Assembly (NCBI GenBank): GCA_038062375.1
Contig: JBBTXG010000012.1
Coordinates: 1-36,435 of the forward strand
Origin: JBBTXG01 sp038062375
Lineage (GTDB): Bacteria > Patescibacteriota > Minisyncoccia > Minisyncoccales > UBA10102
Direction of reading: 5' to 3'
Length of the DNA: 36,435 bases
The stretch's first letter is position 1. Each line of letters opens with the position of its first letter. The position numbers were made by a program, and so were the translations under genes. Under the pieces are notes generated by a model that saw only the letters and a list, made by a program, of their open reading frames with translations, did no database searches and was not told where the DNA came from. Shown here piece by piece: positions 15,988 to 23,517 of this stretch.

Positions 15988-16551
15988 ATGCGAACATACG
16001 GGGAGATCACCAAGTGTATTCTCTTTGCTCTCGCAGCCGTAGGCGCAATTCCTGTTCTTGCAGTAGCTCCTGGACTTGGATACGCATTGCGGCCTTTTCT
16101 CAATGAGCTTAACCTGCCCAATGAGGTTAAGGAAAGAAGAAAAGTCTCACAGGCATTATATCGCCTCAAACAATCTCGGCTTATTATCGTAAACGAACAG
16201 ATGGACGGAAAATTTCTTGTAGAGCTCACCGAAGCCGGAAAAAGGAAAATGCGCGAATTTGAAATTGAGAAACTCACTGTTCCTATTCCAAAGAAATGGG
16301 ATGGCCTGTGGAGGATTCTCATCTTCGATATCCCAAACAAAAAATCAGGAATACGAGAAGTATTCCGAATGAAATTAAAAGAACTCGGATTTTATCAACT
16401 CCAAAAAAGTGTTTGGGTGCTCCCCTACCCTTGTGATGCACAAGTCGAATTTCTTGTAGAGTTTTATCGAGTACGGCCCTATACGAATATCATTAGAGCC
16501 AAAGAAATCAAAAATGATGTATTGCTCAAAAAACATTTCAAACTTTTTTAA
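15988..16551 (+). CDS. PaaX/Cas2-like winged-helix protein
   Basis: 187 residues. Segment 10-33 is hydrophobic (possible membrane contact or core helix). Residues about 45-95 look like a winged helix (KVSQALYRLKQSRLIIVNEQ, then a basic wing and LTEAGKRKM). Residues 103-187 resemble the Cas2-like ferredoxin fold of PaaX regulators: WDGLWRILIFDIPNKK, with Asp114 where Cas2 has its catalytic Asp, then LKELGFYQLQKSVWVLPYPC. Such proteins are frequent in Parcubacteria and often labelled Cas2. No cas1 or CRISPR array is present, so a transcription-regulator role is more likely. Three palindromic 36-bp elements surround the gene, and its mRNA would be nearly leaderless. Confidence 0.8.
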   Translation: MRTYGEITKCILFALAAVGAIPVLAVAPGLGYALRPFLNELNLPNEVKERRKVSQALYRLKQSRLIIVNEQMDGKFLVELTEAGKRKMREFEIEKLTVPIPKKWDGLWRILIFDIPNKKSGIREVFRMKLKELGFYQLQKSVWVLPYPCDAQVEFLVEFYRVRPYTNIIRAKEIKNDVLLKKHFKLF

Positions 16552-16582
16552 GAATCCAAAAAATAGAAAAAGATTATATCTT

Positions 16583-16618
16583 ATCTCGTAAAAAATGCAT
16601 ATGTAAGAATAACGAGAT
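16583..16618. repeat. 36-bp imperfect palindrome, copy B (downstream of Cas2-like gene)
   Basis: The most symmetric copy: the arms ATCTCGT and ACGAGAT are perfect inverted repeats framing the centre ATGCATATGTAAGAAT. It starts 31 bases after the Cas2-like stop codon. Together with copy C it lies in the gene-free stretch 16552-16870. Confidence 0.75.
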
Positions 16619-16714
16619 GTACTTTCTGCGCATCCTTTGGGGGGACTTGGGAAACGAATTTCTTGAAACTCGCACACACTCTCCATTTCTTGATCTACAA
16701 AACGCAACAGAGCT

Positions 16715-16750
16715 GTCTCGTAAAAATCGCATATGCGTGAATTACAAGAT
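16715..16750. repeat. 36-bp imperfect palindrome, copy C
   Basis: Starts GTCTCGTA, centre TCGCATATGCGT, then GAATTACAAGAT. Changes in the inner arm are compensatory (CGCATATGCG instead of TGCATATGCA), so symmetry is kept. It is 96 bases beyond copy B. Downstream, a short inverted repeat TATCGA/TCGATA (about 16781-16797) is the only other structure noticed before the map gene. Confidence 0.7.
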
Positions 16751-16837
16751 AAATTGAAGCCGTGTTGTGGATTCTATCGAGTACATCGATAAATAGATAG
16801 CACATTATGAAAGCGGACTTGCAAGGAGTGAACAGAA

Positions 16838-16862
16838 AGCTTAAAAATCCCAAAAATAAGCT
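16838..16862 (-). terminator. Weak hairpin downstream of map
   Basis: Inverted repeat AGCTTA/TAAGCT with a 13-base A/T-rich loop, just past the map stop codon. On the minus strand it is followed by TTCTGTTC, not a true U-tract. It may end the S10-spc transcript, but the support is weak. Confidence 0.3.
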
Positions 16863-16870
16863 CAATTCAC

Positions 16871-17623
16871 CTACTTCAATGTCGTCAGGACATTAGGGCC
16901 AAGAGGAGTAATCGCAATGGTGTCTTCAAAATGGCAAGAGAGAGAGCCATCGGCAGTGGCAAAACCAAAGCCATCTTGGGTTTTCCTCAGTTTCCAATCG
17001 CCCATGGTAACCATAGGTTCAATGCATATTACCATTCCTTCGGCAAGTTCAGAACCTTCATGGCGTTTTCCAAAGTTTAGAATCTGTGGTTCTTCGTGGA
17101 GTTGTTTTCCTATGCCATGACCGCAGAGATCCCGCACCACGTTATATCCTTGACTCTCAATAAATCTTTGAATAGTATTTCCAATATCTCCGCTGGTGTT
17201 TCCTGGCCTCGCTTTTTTGATTCCGAGTCTCAGCGCTTTCTTTGTGATACGTATCAAGCGCGCCGCCTCCAGACTGATTTGTCCCACAGGCGCTGTCCTT
17301 GCCATATCAAGATAATACCCTTCCCAAATCAAACCTATATCAAGAGTAATAATATCGCCGTCTTGTAAGACTCGTTCTTTTGAAGGGACAGCGTGCACCA
17401 CCTCTTCATTTATGGAAGTGCAAAGCGTTCGCGGAAATCCTTGATAATTTTTAAAAGCTGGTTTTGCTCTCGCTTTGAGGATTTGAGACTCCGCATACTT
17501 ATCGAGCTCGTCGGTGGAGATCCCTGGCTGAACCTGCACTTGAAGTTCTCTCATGATCTGCGCCAGTCTCCTCCCCCCCTCTCGCATGATCTCTATTTCT
17601 TGTGGTGTTTTCAGGGAAATCAT
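16871..17623 (-). CDS. map: Methionine aminopeptidase, type I
   Basis: 250 residues from the ATG at 17623 (MISLKTPQEIEIMREGG), the usual type I start; it overlaps the adk stop by four bases. The enzyme removes initiator methionine after deformylation. The substrate His77 and the metal ligands Asp95, Asp106, His169, Glu202 and Glu233 are in place (TLDIG, LDMARTAPVG, GHGIGKQLHEEP, IEPMVTMG, HFEDTIAI). There is no N-terminal zinc-finger extension. It ends the S10-spc array; infA, rpmJ and the alpha operon do not follow. Confidence 0.97.
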   Translation of the reverse strand: MISLKTPQEIEIMREGGRRLAQIMRELQVQVQPGISTDELDKYAESQILKARAKPAFKNYQGFPRTLCTSINEEVVHAVPSKERVLQDGDIITLDIGLIWEGYYLDMARTAPVGQISLEAARLIRITKKALRLGIKKARPGNTSGDIGNTIQRFIESQGYNVVRDLCGHGIGKQLHEEPQILNFGKRHEGSELAEGMVICIEPMVTMGDWKLRKTQDGFGFATADGSLSCHFEDTIAITPLGPNVLTTLK

Positions 17624-18366
17624 GCCACGTGGAGAGCTTCGAGTATATCTTGAAAAACTTCTGCTGGCGATTGGTCGCCATCCACGGTTTTGACGAGCAC
17701 GCCGCATTTGCGAAAAAATTCTACCAAAGGATAGGTGTGTTCTTTATATTCTTGCAATCGCACCTTGATAGACTCTGGATCATCTAAGCCCATCCGCCTC
17801 TGCAACGGAGAACCGTCAAGTGGACATATCGTAAGGTTCTCTGTTTGACGAGTGTAGAGAATGGGATGACGCGACAAGGCACAAATTCTTCGATGCGAAT
17901 TGCGTTCGATCGACGCCTCTGCGCTTACGTGGAGCAAGATTACGTGAATGTTTCCCTTCCCATAGAGCTTTTCTAGAAGCGGAAGTTCCTGCTCTCCTTC
18001 ATAGAGTGATCGCGGGGAACCTGCCAAAAGCAAACTTTTCCCTTCATGGAAAAGTTTTTCCATTCGTTCCTTCAAAATAGCTGTTACAAACGGAAAACTG
18101 CACAATTTTCCCGTCTCCCAACGTTTTTTCTCGTCTGCAAGAAAATATTTGGCACCTTCAACCTCCAGATATTCTTCTGTCTTTGCATTTGCAAATCGCT
18201 CCTCTAAAATTTTGCTTGTTTCGAGATAATAGAGATTCAATCTCTCCGATAAAAGTTCAGCCTGCGTTCCCTTTCCCGCCCCCGGAGGCCCCAGCAATAT
18301 GACAACCTGCAAAGGTCGGCTCTCTCTATCCATTTGTGACGAATTTGTTGCGTTCTTATCCATCAT
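17620..18366 (-). CDS. adk: Adenylate kinase, divergent
   Basis: 248 residues; typical bacterial enzymes have about 210-220. It interconverts ATP, ADP and AMP. The P-loop GPPGAGKGT (26-34) is perfect, and LAGSPRSLYEGEQ (114-126) matches the DGFPRT region with its Arg. DDPESIKVRLQEY and TYPLVEFF match the C-terminal family blocks. Differences include an N-terminal extension of about 18 residues and LETSKILEE in place of the AMP-site TGDLLR. The LID segment (RRICALSRH...TICPLDGS) keeps only two isolated Cys rather than four zinc ligands. Its secY-adk-map context supports the identity. Confidence 0.88.
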   Translation of the reverse strand: MMDKNATNSSQMDRESRPLQVVILLGPPGAGKGTQAELLSERLNLYYLETSKILEERFANAKTEEYLEVEGAKYFLADEKKRWETGKLCSFPFVTAILKERMEKLFHEGKSLLLAGSPRSLYEGEQELPLLEKLYGKGNIHVILLHVSAEASIERNSHRRICALSRHPILYTRQTENLTICPLDGSPLQRRMGLDDPESIKVRLQEYKEHTYPLVEFFRKCGVLVKTVDGDQSPAEVFQDILEALHVA

Positions 18367-18397
18367 GTATTAAGATGCAACAGCACAAAACACCGTT

Positions 18398-19681
18398 TTA
18401 AAAGGTATCGTACTCTCTCATTTGGAGTTGCGAGCGAATCTGGCGAATGGTCTCGAGTATCACATTCACCATAATGAGCAATGCGGTTCCCCCGACAAGA
18501 AATTGAAATGCCGTGATGCCGGTTGCTTTCTGCACGAAAAAGGGCATCACCGCAATCACTCCCAAAAATAAAGCCCCGATCAAAAGCACTCGATGCAAAA
18601 TATACGCGATAAAACTCGCGGTCGAAGGGCCTGGTCGAACGCCCGGGATAAATCCCCCCATCTTTTGGAGGTTCGAGGAAATTGCTTTGGGGTCAAACGT
18701 AACTGCCGTGTAGAAAAACGTAAACAATCCCACCAGCAGAAAGTATGCAATAATATACAACCATGAGGTTGGATCAAAAAAGGTCTGGAAAAACTTTGCA
18801 ACCGCTCCTCCGATTCCTCCTGCTCCCTGGAAAAAGCTTGCGATCATTCCGGGAAACGTCAATATCGAAAGCGCAAAGATAATCGGGATTACCCCTGCGG
18901 GATTTACGTTTAATGGCAAATAGGTGGAGGCTCCGCCAAAAATGCGGTTGCCCCTCACGCGCTTTGCGTAGGAAACTGGAATATTTCTCCGAGCTTCCGT
19001 GACAAATACCACCGAGGCAATGATTGCAAGGGCAAGCGCAAAAAAAGCAACAAGGTCCATGATGGCTCGGGGATCGGTGCTTATCCTCGCGTAGAGTTGC
19101 TGGATATTCAGGGGGAAACCAGCAACAATTCCTGCAAAAATCAAAAGTGAAACTCCGTTTCCAATGCCTTTCTCGGTGATAAGTTCTCCCATCCACATCA
19201 AAAGCAAGGTTCCTGCAGTGATAGTAGCTAATGCAGTAATGTATCCTGTAAGAGAAGGTGAATCGATAACGCCTTGACGCACAAGCAATGTGAGAAACCC
19301 GTATGCTTGAACGAGGGAAAAAGGAACAGTCAGAATTCTTCCGTACTGATTGAATTTCTGTCGGCCTGTCTCTCCTTCTTCTTTGTACATTTTCTCTAAC
19401 GCGGGAAAGATCATGGTGAGCAACTGAAGAATGATTACGGCAGTAATATAGGGACCCAATCCAAGCATCACAATCGACAGATTATCTAATGCCCCTCCGG
19501 TAAATAAATTCAGAAGACCAAACAATTGATTCTGGCCAAAAAATGTCTGCAACTTTTGCGCATCAATCCCGGGAATCGGGATATTTGCCATTAAGCGAAA
19601 GAGAACAAAAATCCCCAGAATAAAAAGGATTTTATTCCGAAGTTCTCCGATTTTGAACAAAGAGATGAGTTTGCGCCACAT
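18398..19681 (-). CDS. secY: Protein translocase subunit SecY
   Basis: 427 residues with about ten membrane spans. SecY forms the channel for secretion and membrane insertion. Family features include FRLMANIPIPGID near the N-terminus, the plug-region LFTGGALDNLSIVMLGLGPYI, LITEKGIGNGVSLLIF, and the cytoplasmic loop RGNRIFGGASTYLPLNVN. The C-terminal FIPGVRPGPSTASFI region is also typical. It follows rplO by 12 bases in the standard spc order. Confidence 0.97.
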   Translation of the reverse strand: MWRKLISLFKIGELRNKILFILGIFVLFRLMANIPIPGIDAQKLQTFFGQNQLFGLLNLFTGGALDNLSIVMLGLGPYITAVIILQLLTMIFPALEKMYKEEGETGRQKFNQYGRILTVPFSLVQAYGFLTLLVRQGVIDSPSLTGYITALATITAGTLLLMWMGELITEKGIGNGVSLLIFAGIVAGFPLNIQQLYARISTDPRAIMDLVAFFALALAIIASVVFVTEARRNIPVSYAKRVRGNRIFGGASTYLPLNVNPAGVIPIIFALSILTFPGMIASFFQGAGGIGGAVAKFFQTFFDPTSWLYIIAYFLLVGLFTFFYTAVTFDPKAISSNLQKMGGFIPGVRPGPSTASFIAYILHRVLLIGALFLGVIAVMPFFVQKATGITAFQFLVGGTALLIMVNVILETIRQIRSQLQMREYDTF

Positions 19682-19693
19682 ATTTTTTACCTT

Positions 19694-20110
19694 TTATTTT
19701 ACTACGCCTCCCGCCTTTTCAATCTTCTCTCTTGCGCTTTTGGAGATTTCACAAGATTCAATGATAAGGGCTTTCGTAATCCCTCCTCTTGCAAGAATTT
19801 TTACCTTTGGGGTTTTCCCTTGTATTCTTCTAATGATACGCTTTTGCATGCAAACTTCAGGATTCACCACTGCTCCGCTTTCAAACACACGCTCGAGAAC
19901 CTCGAGATTTATGAGTTGAGTTTTGTTTGTTCGAGGGTGAAATCGATATCCCCTGAGTTTTGGATACCGCTTCAATATCTCTCGAATTCGAGGCTGCGAC
20001 TTGGTAATCCCTTGAACTCCTCGTCCTGAAGAGCTCCCTTTTTTCCCACCACGGCCTATTCTCTTCTTTTTCTTTGGCTTATGAATTGGCTGTAATTCGT
20101 GTAATCGCAT
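19694..20110 (-). CDS. rplO: Large ribosomal subunit protein uL15
   Basis: 138 residues from the ATG at 20110 (MRLHELQPIHKPKKKKRIGRGG), the typical uL15 N-terminus; a longer in-frame start would overlap rpsE. The Gly/Lys/Arg-rich N-terminal arm (GRGGKKGSSSGRG) threads into 23S rRNA. The C-terminal part (VKILARGGITKALIIESCEIS) is the globular domain. It follows rpsE by 13 bases with no rpmD (uL30) gene between them. Confidence 0.96.
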   Translation of the reverse strand: MRLHELQPIHKPKKKKRIGRGGKKGSSSGRGVQGITKSQPRIREILKRYPKLRGYRFHPRTNKTQLINLEVLERVFESGAVVNPEVCMQKRIIRRIQGKTPKVKILARGGITKALIIESCEISKSAREKIEKAGGVVK

Positions 20111-20123
20111 AATCGTATCCTTT

Positions 20124-20660
20124 TTACGCAATCGCTGAATTTTCAGAGGAAGTCTCAACTTGCTTTTCTGTGCTCTCGGTCTTGGAAGCTTTCGCTCGAA
20201 GCTTGCGTAACGCCTTCATTGCCACCATTGCATTGTTGAGCTTGTTATGGGTGCGCGAGAGAAATTTCCCTGAAATGTTTTTGATTCCTGCAAACTCGCA
20301 GATAATTCGCATCGGGCCGCCTGCAATCACTCCCCTTCCTTCGCGTTGAGGCTTCAAAAGAATCCGTGCGGCCCCGAACTTTGCCTGCACTTCGTGAGGA
20401 ATGGTACCCCGCCACAAAGGCACCAAGATCGCTTGCTTTTGTGCCTTTCTCGTAGCCTTCTCGATTGCTTGTGCAACATCCATCCCTTTTCCTATTCCAA
20501 CTCCCACACGGCCTTGCCTGTTGCCTGCCACCACAACGACGCGAAACTTAAAGCGGCGGCCCCCGGCACGCACTTTCGCAACTCGAGCAATATCAATGAG
20601 TTTCACCTCCAACTCCCCTTTTTGATTTTTCCCTTTTAATCGAGAACTATACTCTCTCAT
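20124..20660 (-). CDS. rpsE: Small ribosomal subunit protein uS5
   Basis: 178 residues. The dsRNA-binding-like N-terminal domain (LIDIARVAKVRAGGRRFKF, VGVGIGKGMDVAQAIEKA) and the C-terminal S5 domain (GPMRIICEFAGIKNISGKF) are both clear. uS5 sits at the mRNA entry and decoding region. A Ser/Glu-rich tail of about 15 residues extends the usual C-terminus. Confidence 0.97.
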   Translation of the reverse strand: MREYSSRLKGKNQKGELEVKLIDIARVAKVRAGGRRFKFRVVVVAGNRQGRVGVGIGKGMDVAQAIEKATRKAQKQAILVPLWRGTIPHEVQAKFGAARILLKPQREGRGVIAGGPMRIICEFAGIKNISGKFLSRTHNKLNNAMVAMKALRKLRAKASKTESTEKQVETSSENSAIA

Positions 20661-20675
20661 GGTGATTGTGCAACG

Positions 20676-21017
20676 TTAAAAAATGAGACCACCTTCTCTT
20701 GCGCCCTCTGCAACTGCTTTGACGTTCCCATGATATTTATATCCACCTCGATCAAACACCACTTTTGTGATGTTCTTCGCTTTCGCAGTTTTCGCAATTT
20801 CTAAACCCAAGGTTTTTGCTATTTCCATCTTCTTATCCCTTTTCATTTTCAAGTCAGAAACTGAAGCTAACGTGGAGCCATTCTCATCATCAACCAGTTG
20901 AACCCACAAATGTTTATTGGAACGAAATACCATAAGCCGAGGACGCCCAGACGTTCCAGAAATCTTTGCTCTTATCCTTCGATGTCTTCTTTCTCTTTTT
21001 TGTTTGATCTCGATCAT
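20676..21017 (-). CDS. rplR: Large ribosomal subunit protein uL18
   Basis: 113 residues from the ATG at 21017 (MIEIKQKRERRHRRIRAKI); six upstream in-frame residues would not match the family and would bring the start nearer rplF. uL18 binds 5S rRNA. Conserved parts are GRPRLMVFRSNKHLWVQLVDD, VVFDRGGYKYHGNVKAVAE and the C-terminal AREGGLIF. Confidence 0.96.
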   Translation of the reverse strand: MIEIKQKRERRHRRIRAKISGTSGRPRLMVFRSNKHLWVQLVDDENGSTLASVSDLKMKRDKKMEIAKTLGLEIAKTAKAKNITKVVFDRGGYKYHGNVKAVAEGAREGGLIF

Positions 21018-21031
21018 ATCTCTTGGGAACC

Positions 21032-21580
21032 TCAACCTCCTGCGCTTGTAACTGCTTTTTTCCCAAGCTTCCGGCGCACGAGTTCTCCCTGATATTTTAT
21101 TCCCTTGCCCTTATAGGGTTCCGCCTTGCGCACCGCGCGAATCCTCGCGGCAGCCTCGCCTACTTTTTCTTTGTCCAAACCCTCCACCGTAATTATATTT
21201 TTATCCACGGAAAATTTGATTTGCTTGGGAGCACGAATGACAACGGAATGGCTGTATCCCACATGTAATACCAACGAATCGCCCTCTACGCCCGCCCGAT
21301 ACCCAATACCTTCGATTTCCAATTTCTTTTCATACCCCTTGGTAACTCCCCCTATCATATTCGCAACCAATGTCCTGGTCAACCCCCATAACGCCTTGGC
21401 ATCTTCCATCTTTTCTCGAGGGGAAAAAAAGATTTTTCCATCCTTGATTTCAATCTTGATCTCTTTTCGAAACTCCCGGGAAATCTCTCCTTTCGGACCC
21501 CGCACCCTCACGTTCTGGCCATCAATCTGTACTTGGACTTCTTTTGGTATTTCAATTGGTTTTTTTCCAATCCTACTCAT
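21032..21580 (-). CDS. rplF: Large ribosomal subunit protein uL6
   Basis: 182 residues, the usual length. It has the tandem uL6 domains: MSRIGKKPIEIPKEVQVQI at the start, then LVANMIGGVTKGYEKKLEIEG, and a C-terminal half with RAVRKAEPYKGKGIKYQGE and VRRKLGKKA. It sits near the sarcin-ricin region and the factor-binding site. Spacing to rpsH is 37 bases. Confidence 0.97.
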   Translation of the reverse strand: MSRIGKKPIEIPKEVQVQIDGQNVRVRGPKGEISREFRKEIKIEIKDGKIFFSPREKMEDAKALWGLTRTLVANMIGGVTKGYEKKLEIEGIGYRAGVEGDSLVLHVGYSHSVVIRAPKQIKFSVDKNIITVEGLDKEKVGEAAARIRAVRKAEPYKGKGIKYQGELVRRKLGKKAVTSAGG

Positions 21581-21617
21581 GGAGTTTTTGTATTTGTTCT
21601 TACGAAAAAAATATGAA

Positions 21618-22007
21618 TCACCAAATCTCGCAGAATACCTCCCCTCCGATTTTTTCCTTTCTGGCTTCTTGATCGGTCATGAAACCCTTCGAAGTGGAAA
21701 GAATCAAAATCCCCTGTCTTCTTTTGATCGTCTGGATATCTTGCGCCGCTGTATATATGCGTTGACCCGGTTTGGAAATTCTTTTCACCCCGGTAATCCG
21801 TGGAAGCTTATCATCGTAGCGCAGCCTGATTTCAATGATCTTTTTTACCTTCCTTCCGCGAAATTCGACATTTTTCACAAATCCTTTTTGTTCTAATATC
21901 TTGGCAATCGAGAATTTCATCGCAGAGAACGGAACCTCAACCGTTTCTTTTCCTACGGCTTGAGCATTTCGTATGCGATTGAGCATGTCTGCGATTGGAT
22001 CTCCCAT
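21618..22007 (-). CDS. rpsH: Small ribosomal subunit protein uS8
   Basis: 129 residues, standard length. MGDPIADMLNRIRNAQAVGK is the family N-terminus, and ILSTSKGFMTDQEARKEKIGGE the C-terminal RNA-binding part. In E. coli uS8 represses the spc operon by binding near rplE; no comparable site was identified here. Confidence 0.97.
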   Translation of the reverse strand: MGDPIADMLNRIRNAQAVGKETVEVPFSAMKFSIAKILEQKGFVKNVEFRGRKVKKIIEIRLRYDDKLPRITGVKRISKPGQRIYTAAQDIQTIKRRQGILILSTSKGFMTDQEARKEKIGGEVFCEIW

Positions 22008-22016
22008 ATACGTGTA

Positions 22017-22202
22017 CTACCAGCTTGATTTTGTAATTCCAGGAAACAATCCTTTATTTGCCATCTCGCGAAAACAAATGCGGCACAAATCAAAATCTCT
22101 CATATATCCTCTTTTTCTTCCGCATCGAAAACAACGATGAAGCATGCGACTCTGAAATTTTGGTTTTTTCCTTGTTTTGGCAATTTGTGATTCTCTGGCC
22201 AT
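22017..22202 (-). CDS. rpsN: Small ribosomal subunit protein uS14, zinc-binding short form
   Basis: 61 residues, the short type Z form. Zinc ligands are CFRC (24-27) and CRIC (40-43) in RCFRCGRKRGYMRDFDLCRIC, with FREMANKGLFPGITKSSW at the C-terminus. It assembles late into the 30S head. Its place between rplE and rpsH is canonical. Confidence 0.97.
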   Translation of the reverse strand: MARESQIAKTRKKPKFQSRMLHRCFRCGRKRGYMRDFDLCRICFREMANKGLFPGITKSSW

Positions 22203-22206
22203 ACGA

Positions 22207-22797
22207 TTATCGTTTTTCGTTTTTGATTTTTTCTTTTGGGTTTTCTCTCATCGGAAATCCTAATAACCTCAATAGTCGTAATCCTTCTTCTTTTGTTTTT
22301 GCATTTGTTCCGATGGTGATCTCTAATCCAAAGATATGGCGCGTCTTTTCGGGTGAAATTTCTGGGAAAAAAATGTGCTCTTCTATTCCTATCGTAAGAT
22401 TCCCCTGCGAGTCAAGAGAATCGCTGCGTAATCCTTGAAAATCTCTTGATCGCGGCAATATAACGTGGATCAACCGCTCCAGAAACTCATCCATCCTCTT
22501 TCCTCGTAACGTAACCTTCGCTCCAATAGAACTCCCTTTCCTTACCTTAAATCCAGAAATCGATCCCCTCGCTTTTGTCAGCACTGCGCGTTGTCCGCAA
22601 ATCATCGAAAGATCTTCGAGGATAGCATCTGCCGCCTTTTTCTGTTCATCAATAGATTTTTCTGTCACCAACTTTCCAAAACCTGTGTTTACGACAACCT
22701 TTCTAATGCGAGGAACTGCCATTGGATTTTTATATCCAAACCTTTCCCTCATCGCTGGGATTACTTCCTTCTGATACTTGTCTTTTAACTTCATCAT
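22207..22797 (-). CDS. rplE: Large ribosomal subunit protein uL5
   Basis: 196 residues from the first of two adjacent ATGs (22797); the longer reading begins at TTG and lacks support. uL5 binds 5S rRNA and contacts P-site tRNA. VPRIRKVVVNTGFGK and GFKVRKGSSIGAKVTLRG are clear family blocks, as is FPEISPEKTRHIFGLEITI. The C-terminus carries a basic tail (PKEKIKNEKR) beyond the usual LLGFPM end. Confidence 0.96.
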   Translation of the reverse strand: MMKLKDKYQKEVIPAMRERFGYKNPMAVPRIRKVVVNTGFGKLVTEKSIDEQKKAADAILEDLSMICGQRAVLTKARGSISGFKVRKGSSIGAKVTLRGKRMDEFLERLIHVILPRSRDFQGLRSDSLDSQGNLTIGIEEHIFFPEISPEKTRHIFGLEITIGTNAKTKEEGLRLLRLLGFPMRENPKEKIKNEKR

Positions 22798-22825
22798 ACC
22801 AGATACCAAAAATCAATTAACGAGT

Positions 22826-23131
22826 CTATACTTCTGCTCCGCACTTCTTGCATATTCGATATTTCTTATCTTCTCGGATTCGATATCCTACCCTTGTCGC
22901 TTTCCCGCATTTTCCACAAATCAACTGTACGTTCCAAATCCAAAAAGGAGCGGGAAGTTGAATAATCTGCCCTTTCTCTCCCGCCTTTTTTGGTCGCACA
23001 TGTTTCTTTTTGATGTTCATACCTTCCACCATAACCTTTGCCTCTCTTCCAAGGACCTCCAATATCTTCCCTTTCCTTCCCCTATCTTTTCCCGTGATCA
23101 CCAATACATTGTCGCCTTTCTTAATCTTCAT
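22826..23131 (-). CDS. rplX: Large ribosomal subunit protein uL24, zinc-ribbon form
   Basis: 101 residues. The KOW motif (KKGDNVLVITGKDRGRKGKI) is followed by VEGMNIKKKHVRP, typical of uL24, an assembly initiator of the 50S subunit. The C-terminal part has two CxxC pairs, CGKC and CKKC, in KYRICKKCGAEV, so it is a zinc-binding variant. It is separated from rplN by 17 bases. Confidence 0.95.
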   Translation of the reverse strand: MKIKKGDNVLVITGKDRGRKGKILEVLGREAKVMVEGMNIKKKHVRPKKAGEKGQIIQLPAPFWIWNVQLICGKCGKATRVGYRIREDKKYRICKKCGAEV

Positions 23132-23148
23132 GAATCATGGTTAAAAAG

Positions 23149-23517
23149 TTATACCAATTCTGAAGCTAACGCTGCAATCTTGGTAAATCCTTTTTCGCGA
23201 ATTTCTCTCGGAATCGGCCCAAAAACTCTTCCTCCTTTTGGTTCTTTCTCTTTTTCAAGAATAACTGCCGCATTTTCATCAAACCGAATATACGACCCAT
23301 CTGCTCTGCGATAGAACCTCTTTTGCCTCACCACTACCGCTCGCACGACCTCATGCTTTTTTACCTGACGTCTCGGCTCTGCCTCCTTTACCGCCGCAAC
23401 AATAATATCTCCAATCTGCGCGTAGCGGCGACGCGTTCCTCCAGCCACATGGAAACACTGAATCATCTTCGCTCCAGTATTGTCTGCTACTCTAAGTTTT
23501 GTTCTCGGTTGAATCAT
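23149..23517 (-). CDS. rplN: Large ribosomal subunit protein uL14
   Basis: 122 residues, standard length. MIQPRTKLRVADNTGAKMIQ is the universal N-terminus, which fixes the start at 23517 even though it lies inside the end of rpsQ. FGPIPREIREKGFTKIAALA matches the C-terminus. uL14 contacts bL19 and 16S rRNA at an intersubunit bridge. Its first 26 bases overlap rpsQ in another frame. Confidence 0.97.
   Translation of the reverse strand: MIQPRTKLRVADNTGAKMIQCFHVAGGTRRRYAQIGDIIVAAVKEAEPRRQVKKHEVVRAVVVRQKRFYRRADGSYIRFDENAAVILEKEKEPKGGRVFGPIPREIREKGFTKIAALASELV

Noticed and set aside
15941..16750. 36-base repeats near a Cas2-like gene read as a CRISPR array
   Set aside because: The copies are 606 and 96 bases apart, there are only three, they diverge from each other, and no Cas1 or other Cas gene is present.
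16807..16896. 29-codon plus-strand frame starting ATGAAAGCGG
   Set aside because: Very short, overlaps the 3' end of map on the other strand, and no supporting signal.
21126..21896. 256-codon plus-strand open frame
   Set aside because: Antisense to rplF and rpsH, whose identities are certain; composition fits a shadow frame.
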